Source: Armatimonadota bacterium
Lineage (GTDB): Bacteria; Armatimonadota; Zipacnadia; JAUWAU01
Length of the DNA: 64,000 nucleotides
Reading direction: 5' to 3'
Assembly: GCA_030601885.1 (NCBI GenBank)
Contig: JAUWAU010000002.1
Coordinates: 124,001 to 188,000 of the forward strand
Part shown: positions 1 through 8,562 of the stretch, piece after piece
Layout of the letters: the number at the start of each line of letters is the position of its first letter
Numbering within the stretch: the stretch's first letter is position 1
Notes under the pieces: model-generated
Database searches by the model: none
Seen by the model: the letters and a program-made list of their open reading frames with translations, nothing else
Told to the model about the DNA's origin: nothing
Translations under genes and position numbers: made by a program

Positions 1-431
1 CGCTGGAAGAGAACAGAATCGCCCGAGTGCGCGAGCTGCCAACGATAGCCCGGTTCGGGGGGCTGCACATCTTTGACCTCGAGAGCGAGAAGTTGCTGGC
101 CGAGGGTCGCCGTCTGAACGAAGCCGGGCGGGTGGCTGGCGCGCGCGCCGACTATCCGAAGGCCATCAAGAACTTCGAATCGGCCGCGAAACTGGTGGCC
201 GATTATGTCAGACCCAGACGGGTCGTTGCTGGAAATCTCACCAAGGCCAACTACGATTATGCCCGAAAGCTCGAGGCCGAGGGGAGACTGCGCGAGGCGC
301 TCGCGCGCTATAAGAATGCTGAGCGGCGAGCCCCGGAGGGGATGGACACGGCGCCTATTGCCACCCGTTTGGAGGCGCTGCAGGGACGGATCCAGGAGAG
401 CCGGGGTGACGCTGCGTTGGTCGTTCCATGA
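1..431 (+). CDS. C-terminal part of a TPR-like helical protein (5' end outside window)
   Basis: The frame is open from base 3 at the window edge to the TGA at 429-431, so only the last ~142 residues are seen. The first in-window start codon is a GTG at 27, but the reading frame continues upstream of it, so I treat the gene as truncated. The visible part is almost wholly helical, with at least two TPR-like segments (around YPKAIKNFESAAKLV and GRLREALARYKNAERRAP). No catalytic motif is visible. It may be a scaffold or a C-terminal domain of a larger protein. The stop overlaps an ATG of the next frame (ATGA at 428-431), suggesting translational coupling or at least co-transcription with the UbiA-family gene. 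Confidence 0.55.
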   Translation, partial: LEENRIARVRELPTIARFGGLHIFDLESEKLLAEGRRLNEAGRVAGARADYPKAIKNFESAAKLVADYVRPRRVVAGNLTKANYDYARKLEAEGRLREALARYKNAERRAPEGMDTAPIATRLEALQGRIQESRGDAALVVP

Positions 432-520
432 TGTGTGCGAGAGGCCTTGCCGTTTGCGGTGACGATGCGACGCCAGACGGAGCTGATGGCCCTTTGGACG
501 GCATTAGGACTGCTGAGTCC

Positions 521-1414
521 ATGACAGATGTGCGAGACGCAACGCAGGCCCGGCTGCTGCTGGAGACGATGCGCCCGGCGCAGTGGATCAAGAACATAGT
601 CGTCTTCGCCGGAGTGATTTTCGCGCAGAAGCTCGGCGAGCCCACTTCAGTGGCTGTCGCCGTTGGAGCGTCTTGGCTCTTCTGTGCGATGTCCAGCGCT
701 GTGTACATCGTCAATGACATACTGGATAGCGAACAGGACAGGCGGCACCCGCGTAAGCGACATCGACCCCTGGCCTCCGGCGCACTAAGGCGGGACTATG
801 CGCTCGTAGCCGCCGGCACACTGGGCGTGCTCGGTCTGGCAGGGGCCTTCTGGATCAGCCCACCCTTCGGCCTTCTGGCGCTGAGCTACATCACTATCTC
901 GTTGGGCTACTCGTTCGCGCTCAAGCGGGTGGTGATACTGGATGCCTTCTGCGTGGCGTCCGGCTTCGTGCTGCGGGCGCTCGGGGGGGCAGTGGCCATC
1001 GATGTCGAGATATCGGAATGGCTGCTCGTGTGCACGATCCTGTTGGCTCTGTTCCTGGTGTTGAGCAAGCGAAGGCGCGAACTGGTCCTGTTGGGGCCGG
1101 AGGCTTCGGCGCACCGCGACATACTGGGCCAGTATACGCCGCGGCTCCTCGACCAGATGATGGCCGTCGTGAGCTCCTCGACCGTGATGAGTTACTGCCT
1201 CTACACCATGTGGCCGGCCACGGTGGTAAAGTTCGGCACGACGCGGCTGATATACACCATTCCCTTTGTGCTGTTTGGCATATTCCGGTATCTGTACCTC
1301 GTGCACCGCAAGAGTGCTGGCGGACAACCCGACCGGCTCTTGCTCACCGACGGACCGCTTCTGATTGGTGTCCTGTGTTGGGCTGTTGCGGTTCTGCTGA
1401 TCCTATATCTGTGA
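521..1414 (+). CDS. UbiA-family prenyltransferase, decaprenyl-phosphate phosphoribosyltransferase-like
   Basis: This is a 297-residue polytopic membrane protein. Residues 19-24 (RPAQWI) and the Asp-rich motif with N65, D66, D69 and D73, followed by HPRKRHRP and ASG, match the subgroup that moves 5-phosphoribose from PRPP onto polyprenyl phosphate (Rv3806c/UbiA of mycobacteria). They fit less well to quinone or heme prenyltransferases. Size and the number of hydrophobic segments (about nine) also fit. I chose ATG 521, with AGGA 11 bases upstream. An ATG at 428 overlapping the previous stop would add 31 residues that look nothing like the family. In Actinobacteria the product feeds decaprenyl-phosphoryl-arabinose synthesis. 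The epimerase partners (DprE1/E2) are not in this window, so the final donor is unknown. Neighbouring membrane glycosyltransferases make a polyprenyl-phosphate-sugar donor plausible. Confidence 0.85.
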   Translation: MTDVRDATQARLLLETMRPAQWIKNIVVFAGVIFAQKLGEPTSVAVAVGASWLFCAMSSAVYIVNDILDSEQDRRHPRKRHRPLASGALRRDYALVAAGTLGVLGLAGAFWISPPFGLLALSYITISLGYSFALKRVVILDAFCVASGFVLRALGGAVAIDVEISEWLLVCTILLALFLVLSKRRRELVLLGPEASAHRDILGQYTPRLLDQMMAVVSSSTVMSYCLYTMWPATVVKFGTTRLIYTIPFVLFGIFRYLYLVHRKSAGGQPDRLLLTDGPLLIGVLCWAVAVLLILYL

Positions 1415-1443
1415 CCCTCGCCGCCCTGGGGGGCCGCCCAACT

Positions 1444-3117
1444 TCACTCCCGCCTGCTGTACAGCCTGAATTGCCCGATCCTGCCTTCGAGCGTATAGCG
1501 CTCCTCGACGAATTGCCTGACATCGGGCCACGTTGCCAACTCGACCGGCGCTTCTGTCCGGGTGCCTCCGGTGTCGATCGTGACGAAGTAGGCGGGCGGC
1601 GCCGCGGCGCAGTCGGACAGAAAGCCCCGCCGCCATTCCTGCTGCTTATACGGGAGGTGCCGATCGTACAATGGGTGTGTCGCAACGAATCGGGACGGCG
1701 CTCTGCGGCGCGCGAGGAACTGAATCGCCGGCTCGAATCCCCACACCGCTATAGTCTGGCTGGGCGAGGTGTGCTCACGCAAATAGGCCGCCGCTGCTGC
1801 TGCCTCCGCATAGTTGTAGCGGTCTACCCCTGTGAAAGAGGCCTCGAACTCCCGGGCAGATATTCGGCCCATCCAGAACCGGACTGCGTTCGTGTAACTG
1901 GTTGCTATTGCGCTCGGGACGTAGAGGATCATTACTCCGGCGACCGTCATGGCGAGGGCAATCCATACGCAGGTCGTCCCGCGTCGGTTGCTCCTGCGGG
2001 CGATGCGGCTGACTATGGTCGCGACTCCGATCCCGGCCAGCACCGACAGCGCGGGCAGTACGGCAAGCCAGTGATACCAGAAGAACCTGTGCTGCAGGAA
2101 CACCATCAGAAAGGATACGCCGAACCAGGCAAGGATGACGCTTTTGCCTGTCCTGCCCATGTTGAGACAGACTCCGAGCAACCCGACGAGCGCAGGCGGA
2201 ACCACGAGCGCCATTCCAGCGCCGACTTGAGCTAGCGCGGAGGCGAGCACCTGCAGCGAGGTAGACTCTATCCGCTGGCCAGCGTAGTTCATGTTGAACC
2301 TGACGACTACATCCCACATGTGCAGCAGGGCCCCGTGTGCAGCGAAGTATGCGACTGCGACAGCGATGGGGAGAACAAAGCCTGCGACAGCCATCATGGA
2401 GGGAGCCACCACATCGCGCCACACACCTCTGCCTTTGCGACCCCAGATGATCATGGCGACGACCAGAGGCAGGAAGAGCGCGCCAGTGAGCTTGAACAGT
2501 GCCGCGAGGCCGACACAGGCTCCTGCTACAACTGCGGTGAGGTGCCGAGGTGAGGCCTCCATCCACTTCCAGGCAGCGATGAGCGCGAGCAGGCCGAAGA
2601 GCGACGTTGCCACCTCTGCTTGCGCCGTGTGCCAATAGTCAAAGTGGAGGTAGTAGGCAAGCGAGTAGCCGATTGCAGCCACACATGCCGCCAGGGGGCC
2701 GGCCATTGCTCGAGTGAGCCCGAATATGCAGGCGACGATGCAGAGGGTCAGAACCAAGTCGGCGACGCGCGACGAGAGCTGGGAGTGGCCGAATGTGGCT
2801 ATCGCAAGGGCAGCCAGCGCGTACGTTGCCGGGGGCTTGTTGTCCCAGGAATCGCGGTAGGGCATGTGCCCCGCGCGCCACTGATCTCCGACGTAGGCAA
2901 ACATGGCTTGGTCCCGGCCAAAGCGATACGTCAACGTCGGCGATCCAATGAGCAGGGCGACCAAGATGCACAGTGTGGGTAGAACTGTTGGTCGGCGCAG
3001 GAAGCGTCCTGCGCCGCTGCGGCGGCCCGACCCCAATACCGATTCCTGAGGGTGATCCACACTAATCACGCTCCCTCGCCAGGCTCCTGCGCTCAGCAAC
3101 TTCGCTGGCGAGCGCAT
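1444..3117 (-). CDS. PMT-type (GT39/GT83-like) integral membrane glycosyltransferase
   Basis: The protein has about 557 residues with roughly ten hydrophobic segments. Near the N-terminus is the early loop of the PMT/ArnT fold: FGRDQAMFAYVGDQWRAG, then MPYRDSWDNKPP. The acidic residues after the first membrane helix and the D-NKPP motif are the hallmark of enzymes using polyprenyl-phosphate sugars. The C-terminal ~130 residues form a soluble domain. The start is uncertain. ATG at 3117 has GGAG close by; the frame stays open to 3273, but those residues are Arg-rich and without membrane character. The gene is convergent with the UbiA-family gene, 30 bases apart. The acceptor (protein, lipid or polysaccharide) cannot be told from sequence. 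Confidence 0.75.
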   Translation of the reverse strand: MRSPAKLLSAGAWRGSVISVDHPQESVLGSGRRSGAGRFLRRPTVLPTLCILVALLIGSPTLTYRFGRDQAMFAYVGDQWRAGHMPYRDSWDNKPPATYALAALAIATFGHSQLSSRVADLVLTLCIVACIFGLTRAMAGPLAACVAAIGYSLAYYLHFDYWHTAQAEVATSLFGLLALIAAWKWMEASPRHLTAVVAGACVGLAALFKLTGALFLPLVVAMIIWGRKGRGVWRDVVAPSMMAVAGFVLPIAVAVAYFAAHGALLHMWDVVVRFNMNYAGQRIESTSLQVLASALAQVGAGMALVVPPALVGLLGVCLNMGRTGKSVILAWFGVSFLMVFLQHRFFWYHWLAVLPALSVLAGIGVATIVSRIARRSNRRGTTCVWIALAMTVAGVMILYVPSAIATSYTNAVRFWMGRISAREFEASFTGVDRYNYAEAAAAAAYLREHTSPSQTIAVWGFEPAIQFLARRRAPSRFVATHPLYDRHLPYKQQEWRRGFLSDCAAAPPAYFVTIDTGGTRTEAPVELATWPDVRQFVEERYTLEGRIGQFRLYSRRE

Positions 3118-3491
3118 GAGCTCCTGCGCCAAGCTCCGCCTCCACAACCGGGGCCGACGAGGGCGCGTGTCACCAAGCCCGCACGACTGCCTGGACTCGC
3201 GACGCAAATGAGGTGGGGATCGCACACGTCGGTAGGGTACATAAGTAGTCAGCGGGGCCGCCCGGAACGACATGACAGCTTCTGAGCGCAGGCCAATCCG
3301 TGCCCTCCCTGGGAATTACGCACGGACCGCATGCAGTGGGAAGTGAAAGGCTTGTCCTTGCCTGACAACGTGCGCCCCTGAAGAATCCCAGCCGCGGCTT
3401 CGTTCCCCGCTGCTGCCTGGCCGAATGACCGGCCTCTGCAGGACCCTCCCGAGAGGCCTACAGGCGTCCGGGTGCGAAGCTAACCGGCGGA
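3118..3491. other. Intergenic region between divergent membrane-protein genes
   Basis: These 374 bases lie between the start of the minus-strand PMT-type gene and the plus-strand membrane protein. The left part could encode an N-terminal extension of the former. I see no convincing -35/-10 pair, hairpin or repeat. It presumably holds both promoters. Confidence 0.3.
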
Positions 3492-5084
3492 GTGGCGGCC
3501 GACGGCACCGCCATCAACATGGATCCGGGACGGCACACGTTGACATCTCCCGACGGCGCTCGCAGATCTCGCCTTCGCACACTCGCGCTGACGCATTGGC
3601 CATTCGTCCCCGCGCTGGCGGTTATCACGACGACGTGTCTTCGGCCCGTCGTGGCCACGGACATGTGGCTGCACCTGGCGGTGGGGCGCCAGATCGTCCG
3701 GGAGCGTGTCATTCCGGCGACCGACACCTTTTCACACACCGCGCCCGACCAGCCCTTCGTGCCGCACGAGTGGCTTTCGCAGGTGTTGCTGTACTGCATT
3801 CACGAAATCGGCGCCCTGAATGCTCTCGTTGCGCTAAAGCTATTGCTGGCCGGCGCGGCGTTTGCGCTCCTGTATTGGCTGGCCTATCTGCGTTCTGCTG
3901 AGCCGCTCGTCGCAGCAGCGCTCGTGGCGCTGGCGATCTTCCCGTGTGGCCTTTACCTCGATTATCGTCCGACGATGTTCTCACTGGTGATCCTGGCCGC
4001 TCTGCTTCTGCAGCTCGAGCGTTTGCGAGCCTGCCGCGTGCAGTGGGCGAGGTGGCTGCCCTTCGTTGCGGCGTCTTTTGCAGTGTGGGGCAATCTCCAC
4101 GGCGCGGCGATGGCCGGACTCGCCATCTTGGCCGCCGTGTTCGTCGTTGAGGGGCTGGGCAGGTGGATTGGAGCCGGCGACGACGCCGGGCGACGGCAGC
4201 AAGTCAGGGCCGTGGGAGTGGCTTTGCCGATCGCGGCAGCAGCGCTGTGCCTCAATCCGCAGGGGCCAAACGCGCTATGGTATGGCGCGTGGCTCGCCAC
4301 AAGTGACCCGGCGCTGCAGCACATTCGGGAATGGCAGTCGCCGGATTTCCAGGCATGGGAGACGCGAGCAATCGAGGTCACGCTGCTTCTGGCCATTGCC
4401 CTCCTGGCCGTGGTGCGTGGCCCACGCCGGCTCAGCGATATCGCCCTGTTGCTGTTGCTCGCCCATGCGACGCTCATATCGCAGCGACACGGTGCCCTGT
4501 TCGCTGTCGTCGCCGTGCCGGCGTACGCGGGCATGACGCGCCGAGCGCTCCAGCAGGTCCGAAGCAGATTGGGCAGCGATTGGCGTCGGATTGTTCGTCC
4601 GGGTCTGCTGGCGGCGTTTCTGGCTGCGTGCGCCATGTACACCTTCGCCCGCCGGCCGTCTCCCGCCGACGTCGCCGAGACGGCGATGGGTCTGTCGCAT
4701 CTGCCGGTGGAGGCCGCGCGGTATCTGAAGGCGCATCCGCCCGCCGGCAACGGCTACAACCTGTACGAATGGGGCGGCTATCTGATGTGGGAGGCGCCTG
4801 ACGTGCCGGTCTTCATCGACGGGCGAGCAGACCTGTACTACAAGGGCCCCTTCAACGAATACCTCAAAGCCCTGCGAGGCGCCCATCAGTGGCGCGCCAT
4901 CTTTCGCCGATACGACGTTCGCTGGGCGCTCATCGCTCCGCGAACGCCGCTCCGCTCGGCGCTCGCCCGCGCGGGCTGGCGCGAAGTGTACCGGGATGCC
5001 GTGGCGGTCATCGCGGTCGCTCCTTCGCGGCCGACCATCCAGGGAAACGGCGCACAAATTGACACGATATCCCGAGACCGCTGA
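3492..5084 (+). CDS. Polytopic membrane protein, probable glycosyltransferase-like family of unknown function
   Basis: The protein has 530 residues and about ten to twelve hydrophobic segments, ending in a soluble C-terminal domain from about residue 400. The first periplasmic loop reads TDMWLHLAVGRQIV, then IPATDTFSHTAPDQPFVPHEWLSQ. This D-x-W-H-L-A-x-G and H-E-W-L-x-Q pattern occurs in a large family of uncharacterised bacterial membrane proteins and is reminiscent of PMT/oligosaccharyltransferase topology. The C-terminal domain (GNGYNLYEWGGYLMW, VFIDGRADLY) is the usual companion in this family. The start is GTG 3492 directly after GGCGGA; ATG 3519 is the alternative. It may act with the upstream PMT-type and UbiA-family genes in envelope glycan assembly. 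That link is inferred from proximity only. Confidence 0.6.
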   Translation: MAADGTAINMDPGRHTLTSPDGARRSRLRTLALTHWPFVPALAVITTTCLRPVVATDMWLHLAVGRQIVRERVIPATDTFSHTAPDQPFVPHEWLSQVLLYCIHEIGALNALVALKLLLAGAAFALLYWLAYLRSAEPLVAAALVALAIFPCGLYLDYRPTMFSLVILAALLLQLERLRACRVQWARWLPFVAASFAVWGNLHGAAMAGLAILAAVFVVEGLGRWIGAGDDAGRRQQVRAVGVALPIAAAALCLNPQGPNALWYGAWLATSDPALQHIREWQSPDFQAWETRAIEVTLLLAIALLAVVRGPRRLSDIALLLLLAHATLISQRHGALFAVVAVPAYAGMTRRALQQVRSRLGSDWRRIVRPGLLAAFLAACAMYTFARRPSPADVAETAMGLSHLPVEAARYLKAHPPAGNGYNLYEWGGYLMWEAPDVPVFIDGRADLYYKGPFNEYLKALRGAHQWRAIFRRYDVRWALIAPRTPLRSALARAGWREVYRDAVAVIAVAPSRPTIQGNGAQIDTISRDR

Positions 5085-5105
5085 ACATTTTCCCCCCGCC
5101 GTGCG

Positions 5106-5115
5106 TTACATGTAA
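5106..5115. promoter_or_regulatory. Perfect 10-bp palindrome TTACATGTAA upstream of the AbrB-type gene
   Basis: TTACATGTAA is perfectly self-complementary and sits in an unusually AT-rich patch 45 bases before the GTG of the AbrB-like gene. It overlaps a possible -10 (TGTAAT, 5111-5116) placed 17 bases after TTTTCC (5088-5093). AbrB/MazE-type dimers commonly autoregulate through small palindromes, so an operator is plausible. Nothing beyond the symmetry and position supports it. Confidence 0.3.
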
Positions 5116-5159
5116 TGTATGAATTGTCTTACTTTCCACCCGAGATGGGGTGATGGGGC

Positions 5160-5429
5160 GTGAGACGACACTCGCGCTTATGCTACTACGGGTCGGCAAC
5201 AGTGGGGGAGCGGGGCCAGATGGTGATACCGGCGGAGGCCCGTCGAGCATTGAGCATTGACGAAGGGGAGAAGATGGTGGTGTTCGGCAGAGGCAAGGGG
5301 CGGCTCATGCTGGTCAAGGCCGAGATGGTGAGCGAGTTCGTAAGCCGGGCGCTCACCGACTCGGCCGAACTAGAGCGCCAGCTCCGTTCGGACGGCGAGG
5401 TGGCTGAAGAACTCGAAAAGGCGCTATGA
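5160..5429 (+). CDS. AbrB/MazE/SpoVT-type DNA-binding protein
   Basis: This small protein of 89 residues has a swapped-hairpin AbrB domain at about residues 11-48: GSATVGERGQMVIPAEAR, then LSIDEGEKMVVFG. The G-Q-[MV]-x-I-P-x-x-x-R core is the family signature. The C-terminal half is acidic and probably helical. Such proteins bind DNA as dimers, acting either as transition-state regulators or as antitoxins. No toxin ORF (PIN, PemK-like) follows, so a stand-alone regulator is more likely. The start is a GTG at 5160 preceded by G-rich sequence; the in-frame region upstream offers no better start. A palindrome lies upstream. Confidence 0.75.
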   Translation: MRRHSRLCYYGSATVGERGQMVIPAEARRALSIDEGEKMVVFGRGKGRLMLVKAEMVSEFVSRALTDSAELERQLRSDGEVAEELEKAL

Positions 5430-5812
5430 GGCATCGACAACCTGCCTGGCTACTTGCAGCATCACAGCACTTTGAGAATCCAGCAATGTCCCGAGGCAAA
5501 GGCTGGCGGGGAAGGGCATCCCCGCCCTACAATTCGGCCTGCGGCCGAATCTCCGCGGTAGTTCGCCATGGCCCGGTGGGCCACCCGGAAACGATGAAGA
5601 TGTCTGGGCTGGCGCACAGCCCGTGGGAGCGCTGAGACGGGGCTGTGGCGAGCCACAGGTACTCGCCTACAGAAAGGCACACCACCGAATCTTCGGGGTA
5701 GAGCTGTAACGCTTGGCGAAAGACGGCCACTATACACTTGGAGATTGCTCCCATACGACGTCGTGCGTGCGGCTGCGATGGCCACAATGTGCGATTCTGG
5801 GAGGAGGTGTGG
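5430..5812. other. Non-coding stretch of 383 bases with a hairpin cluster
   Basis: No credible gene is present; a 69-codon open frame here has no domain and reads through hairpins. Four inverted repeats are packed in about 155 bases and are listed as the next feature. The right end contains GAGGAGG at 5801-5807, the ribosome binding site of the next gene. Confidence 0.5.
5505..5658. repeat. Cluster of four hairpin-forming inverted repeats
   Basis: Hairpin 1: GGCGGGGA (5505-5512) pairs with TCCCCGCC (5519-5526), loop 6. Hairpin 2: ATTCGGCC (5532-5539) pairs with GGCCGAAT (5543-5550), loop 3. Hairpin 3: GGGCTG (5606-5611) pairs with CAGCCC (5617-5622), loop 5. Hairpin 4: CTGTGGC (5643-5649) pairs with GCCACAG (5652-5658), loop 2. 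All arms are perfect. None is followed by a T-run, so they are not ordinary intrinsic terminators. They resemble REP-like intergenic elements or transcript-stabilising structures ahead of the secretion operon. Confidence 0.5.
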
Positions 5813-6754
5813 ATGTTGAAACTCACCTGTTGGAGGCTGCTGCGGGGTGCGCTCGGGGCGGCGATGTGCCTGTCCGCTGCCGCTCTCGGTTGGTGCCAGG
5901 AGGCCTCCGTTGAGATGCCGTCGGCACCATTTTCGCCAGCGGAGCGTGCCGGGCCGCGAGACATCCGCGACCGGACAGTGATGGGCCGGGTGACGGACCT
6001 CAACCCCATCAGAGGATACATCGAGCTGGAGTCTTTCCCGGCGGGCACGAGCCGCGTTATCGTTGTGACCGAGAAGACGCAGATAACGAAGCCGGGCACG
6101 ATCACGGCGGCGGAGCTGCATGTGGGCGATGTGGTGCGCGTGTCGGGCATTCCCGTGCAGCTCGAGGCCGCCAGCGTCAGCGTGCAGCCGCCGCGGGAAG
6201 CTCTCGAGGATGAAGGCGGCGCCCCGGGGGAAGCATCGTCGGAGGCAGGAGAGGCTGTCGCCGCCGAGAACGAGGAGAGCGAAGACCCAGAGCCGAGGCC
6301 CGACGAGGCCGCCGCGCCAGACGAGGAGCGCGGGAGGCTGGCGGAGGGACGTGGCCCGCCACGGCGGGCCGAGGGGACCGTGTCCGTATCCGGCGTCGTG
6401 AAGAGCCTCGATCCACTGGTCGTCGCGCTGTCGGATGAGCTTTCCATCACCGTGACTCTGACGGACCAGACCGTTATCTCAAAGCCAGTGCCGGGGACAA
6501 TCGAGGACGTCAATGAAGGGGACTTCCTATGGGCTTCCGGCGAACGGAATGCCGACGACTTGCTTGAGGCAGCGCAGGCGCGGATTATTCCGGCGGAAGA
6601 GGCGATGTCTCGATTCAGTCGTTTCCCGTCTGCCTTGGGTGACCGCCCGGAGGGGCGCCGACGGTTTGGACGACCCAGAGGCGAGTTCGGGCGGGGCGGT
6701 GGAGCTCCGCCGTTCGGCGAGGGACGACGGCGGGAACGGGGCGACATGCGATAA
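5813..6754 (+). CDS. Secreted DUF5666-like protein heading the type II secretion operon
   Basis: The 313-residue protein has an N-terminal signal peptide (hydrophobic core about residues 10-27 before CQEAS). Two similar small beta-barrel domains follow, at about 50-125 (VMGRVTDLNPIRGYIELES, then VVTEKTQITKP, LHVGDVVRV) and 195-265 (VSGVVKSLDPLVVAL, then TDQTVISKPVPG). This is the DUF5666/OB-like pattern. They are separated by a 70-residue Glu/Ala-rich linker. The tail is Arg/Gly-rich. ATG 5813 has GAGGAGG five bases upstream. It lies just before gspE and is probably in the same transcript. The role is unknown; a periplasmic accessory or substrate of the secretion system is possible. Confidence 0.65.
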   Translation: MLKLTCWRLLRGALGAAMCLSAAALGWCQEASVEMPSAPFSPAERAGPRDIRDRTVMGRVTDLNPIRGYIELESFPAGTSRVIVVTEKTQITKPGTITAAELHVGDVVRVSGIPVQLEAASVSVQPPREALEDEGGAPGEASSEAGEAVAAENEESEDPEPRPDEAAAPDEERGRLAEGRGPPRRAEGTVSVSGVVKSLDPLVVALSDELSITVTLTDQTVISKPVPGTIEDVNEGDFLWASGERNADDLLEAAQARIIPAEEAMSRFSRFPSALGDRPEGRRRFGRPRGEFGRGGGAPPFGEGRRRERGDMR

Positions 6755-6842
6755 CGCGCACGCAACCTTCTTGGCTCAGTGTGCGTCCTAAGGGAATGTG
6801 CAGAAAGACAACGATCCCAGTGCGTGCGAGGGGAATCTGAAC

Positions 6843-8537
6843 GTGGCAACGGACAAGAGAGACGAGATCTGCGACATACTGCTGGAAAGCGGCGTGATAA
6901 CTGAGGAGCAGCTCGTCCGAGCGCGGCACGATCACCAACGATCCGGCACACCGATACATGACCTGCTGGTCCGGCTCGGATACTGCGGCGAGGCACAGGT
7001 GCAAATCGCCATCGCGAAGAGCCTCGGGATACCGTACGTTGAGCTCACGGACCAGGCTCCTGCCGAGGATGTGATCTCCCGGGTGCCGGCCGAGCTCGCC
7101 TATCGGCATCAACTCCTGCCCCTGGAGCTGCACGACAGCACACTGACGGTGGCAGTGGCCGATCCGCTGGACGTGGCCGCGCTCGACGATGTGCGTCTCG
7201 TCACGGGGATGGACGTGCGTCCGGTGCTGGCCGATGCAGAGGCCATCCGCCGCATCGTGGAAGAGGCATACGTTGAGCAGATGATGGAAGAGGGCCAGGG
7301 GGAGGACGTGGAGGTGCTGGCCGAGGGTGAAGAAGACGTCGCCGACCTGCAGCGCATGGCGCGGGAATCCCTGGTTATCCGCCTGGTGAATCTGATACTG
7401 CGCCAGGCCGTGCAGGATCGGGCCAGCGATGTACACATTGAGCCCTTCGAAGACGCGATGCGGGTGCGCTACCGCATTGACGGCGTGCTGCACGAGGTGC
7501 CGGCCCCGGCCAAGCGACTGCTGCCCGCTGTCGTGTCGCGTGTAAAGATCCTGGCCGAGCTTGACATCGCCGAGCGTCGCATGCCCCAGGACGGCCGCAT
7601 CAAGATGCTGATCTCCGGGCACGAAATCGACATCCGCGTGTCCATCGTGCCGACGCTGCACGGCGAAGCCGTGGTCCTGCGTCTGCTGGACCAGAGCGCG
7701 GTCCACTTATCGCTCACCGACCTGGGCTTCGCGGAGGACGAGCTGCCCCGCTGGGAAAGCGTCATTGGACAGCCGTACGGCATGATACTGGCCTGCGGGC
7801 CGACAGGAAGCGGGAAGACAACGACGCTGTATGCAGCCCTGAGCTACTTGTATACCGGCGAGAAGAAGATCATCACCATAGAGGACCCGGTCGAATACCA
7901 GCTCGACGGGGTCAACCAGATCCACGTGCGCGAGCATATCGGTCTCACCTTCGCTCGAGGCTTGCGCCATATGGTTCGGCAAGACCCGGACATCATGATG
8001 GTTGGCGAGGTGCGGGACCAGGAGACGGCAAACATCGCCATTCACGCCGCGCTCACCGGGCACTTAATCCTGTCCACGCTACACACCAACGACGCGCCGG
8101 GGGCCGTGTCACGACTGCTGGACATGGGCGTCGAGCCCTTCCTGGCCGCCTCGTCGATGATCGCCATTCTCGCTCAGCGGCTCGTGCGGTGCATCTGCTC
8201 TGAGTGCAAGGAGGAATATCAGCCGAGGGCCGAGCTGCTGGCCGTGATGCAGCGCGAGTCGGAGCAGCCGGTGCCGGAGGTCCAGGTGCACGGTGCCGGC
8301 TGCAGTGCCTGCCGCTATACGGGATACGTGGGTCGAACCGGCATCTTTGAGCTGCTCATCGTGAATGAGCAGATTCGATCTCTGATTATGGAGCGCGCTT
8401 CGGCCGGGGAGATCAGGACGGTGGCCATGGAAGGCGGCATGACGCCCGTACGCCAACACGGCTGGGCAACGGTACGAGATGGGATCACCACCATCGAGGA
8501 AGTGGTACGGGCAACCGCACAGGAGGAGCTGGGATAG
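6843..8537 (+). CDS. gspE: Type II secretion/type IV pilus assembly ATPase GspE
   Basis: This cytoplasmic hexameric ATPase powers pseudopilus assembly. The N-terminal MshEN/GspE-N domain spans about residues 1-150. The ATPase core follows with Walker A GPTGSGKT at 319-326, an Asp box (IEDPVEYQ), Walker B with IMMVGEVRD, and the His box (TGHLILSTLHTNDA). A zinc-binding tetracysteine domain has C452/C455 and C487/C490. The length of 564 is normal. I prefer GTG 6843, with GAGGGG nine bases upstream, because the conserved domain begins right after it. GTG 6798 with AAGGGA two bases upstream would add 15 polar residues. It is followed by gspF 25 bases later. Confidence 0.95.
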   Translation: MATDKRDEICDILLESGVITEEQLVRARHDHQRSGTPIHDLLVRLGYCGEAQVQIAIAKSLGIPYVELTDQAPAEDVISRVPAELAYRHQLLPLELHDSTLTVAVADPLDVAALDDVRLVTGMDVRPVLADAEAIRRIVEEAYVEQMMEEGQGEDVEVLAEGEEDVADLQRMARESLVIRLVNLILRQAVQDRASDVHIEPFEDAMRVRYRIDGVLHEVPAPAKRLLPAVVSRVKILAELDIAERRMPQDGRIKMLISGHEIDIRVSIVPTLHGEAVVLRLLDQSAVHLSLTDLGFAEDELPRWESVIGQPYGMILACGPTGSGKTTTLYAALSYLYTGEKKIITIEDPVEYQLDGVNQIHVREHIGLTFARGLRHMVRQDPDIMMVGEVRDQETANIAIHAALTGHLILSTLHTNDAPGAVSRLLDMGVEPFLAASSMIAILAQRLVRCICSECKEEYQPRAELLAVMQRESEQPVPEVQVHGAGCSACRYTGYVGRTGIFELLIVNEQIRSLIMERASAGEIRTVAMEGGMTPVRQHGWATVRDGITTIEEVVRATAQEELG

Positions 8538-8562
8538 CGGCAGAACGGAGCCAGAAGAGCCC

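Noticed and set aside
1725..1750. GGCTCGAATCCC, resembling a tRNA T-arm
   Set aside because: It lies inside the coding sequence of the PMT-type gene and no cloverleaf arms or acceptor stem can be drawn around it.
1018..2235. 405-codon frame spanning the convergent UbiA-family and PMT-type genes
   Set aside because: It overlaps two well-supported genes and shows no membrane or domain pattern.
5059..5087. TTGACA at 5059-5064 as a -35 box for the AbrB-like gene
   Set aside because: No acceptable -10 box occurs 16-19 bases downstream, and the motif lies in the end of the previous coding sequence.
5160..5640. Toxin-antitoxin pair with the AbrB-like protein as antitoxin
   Set aside because: The following frame runs through hairpins and has no PIN, PemK or RelE features.
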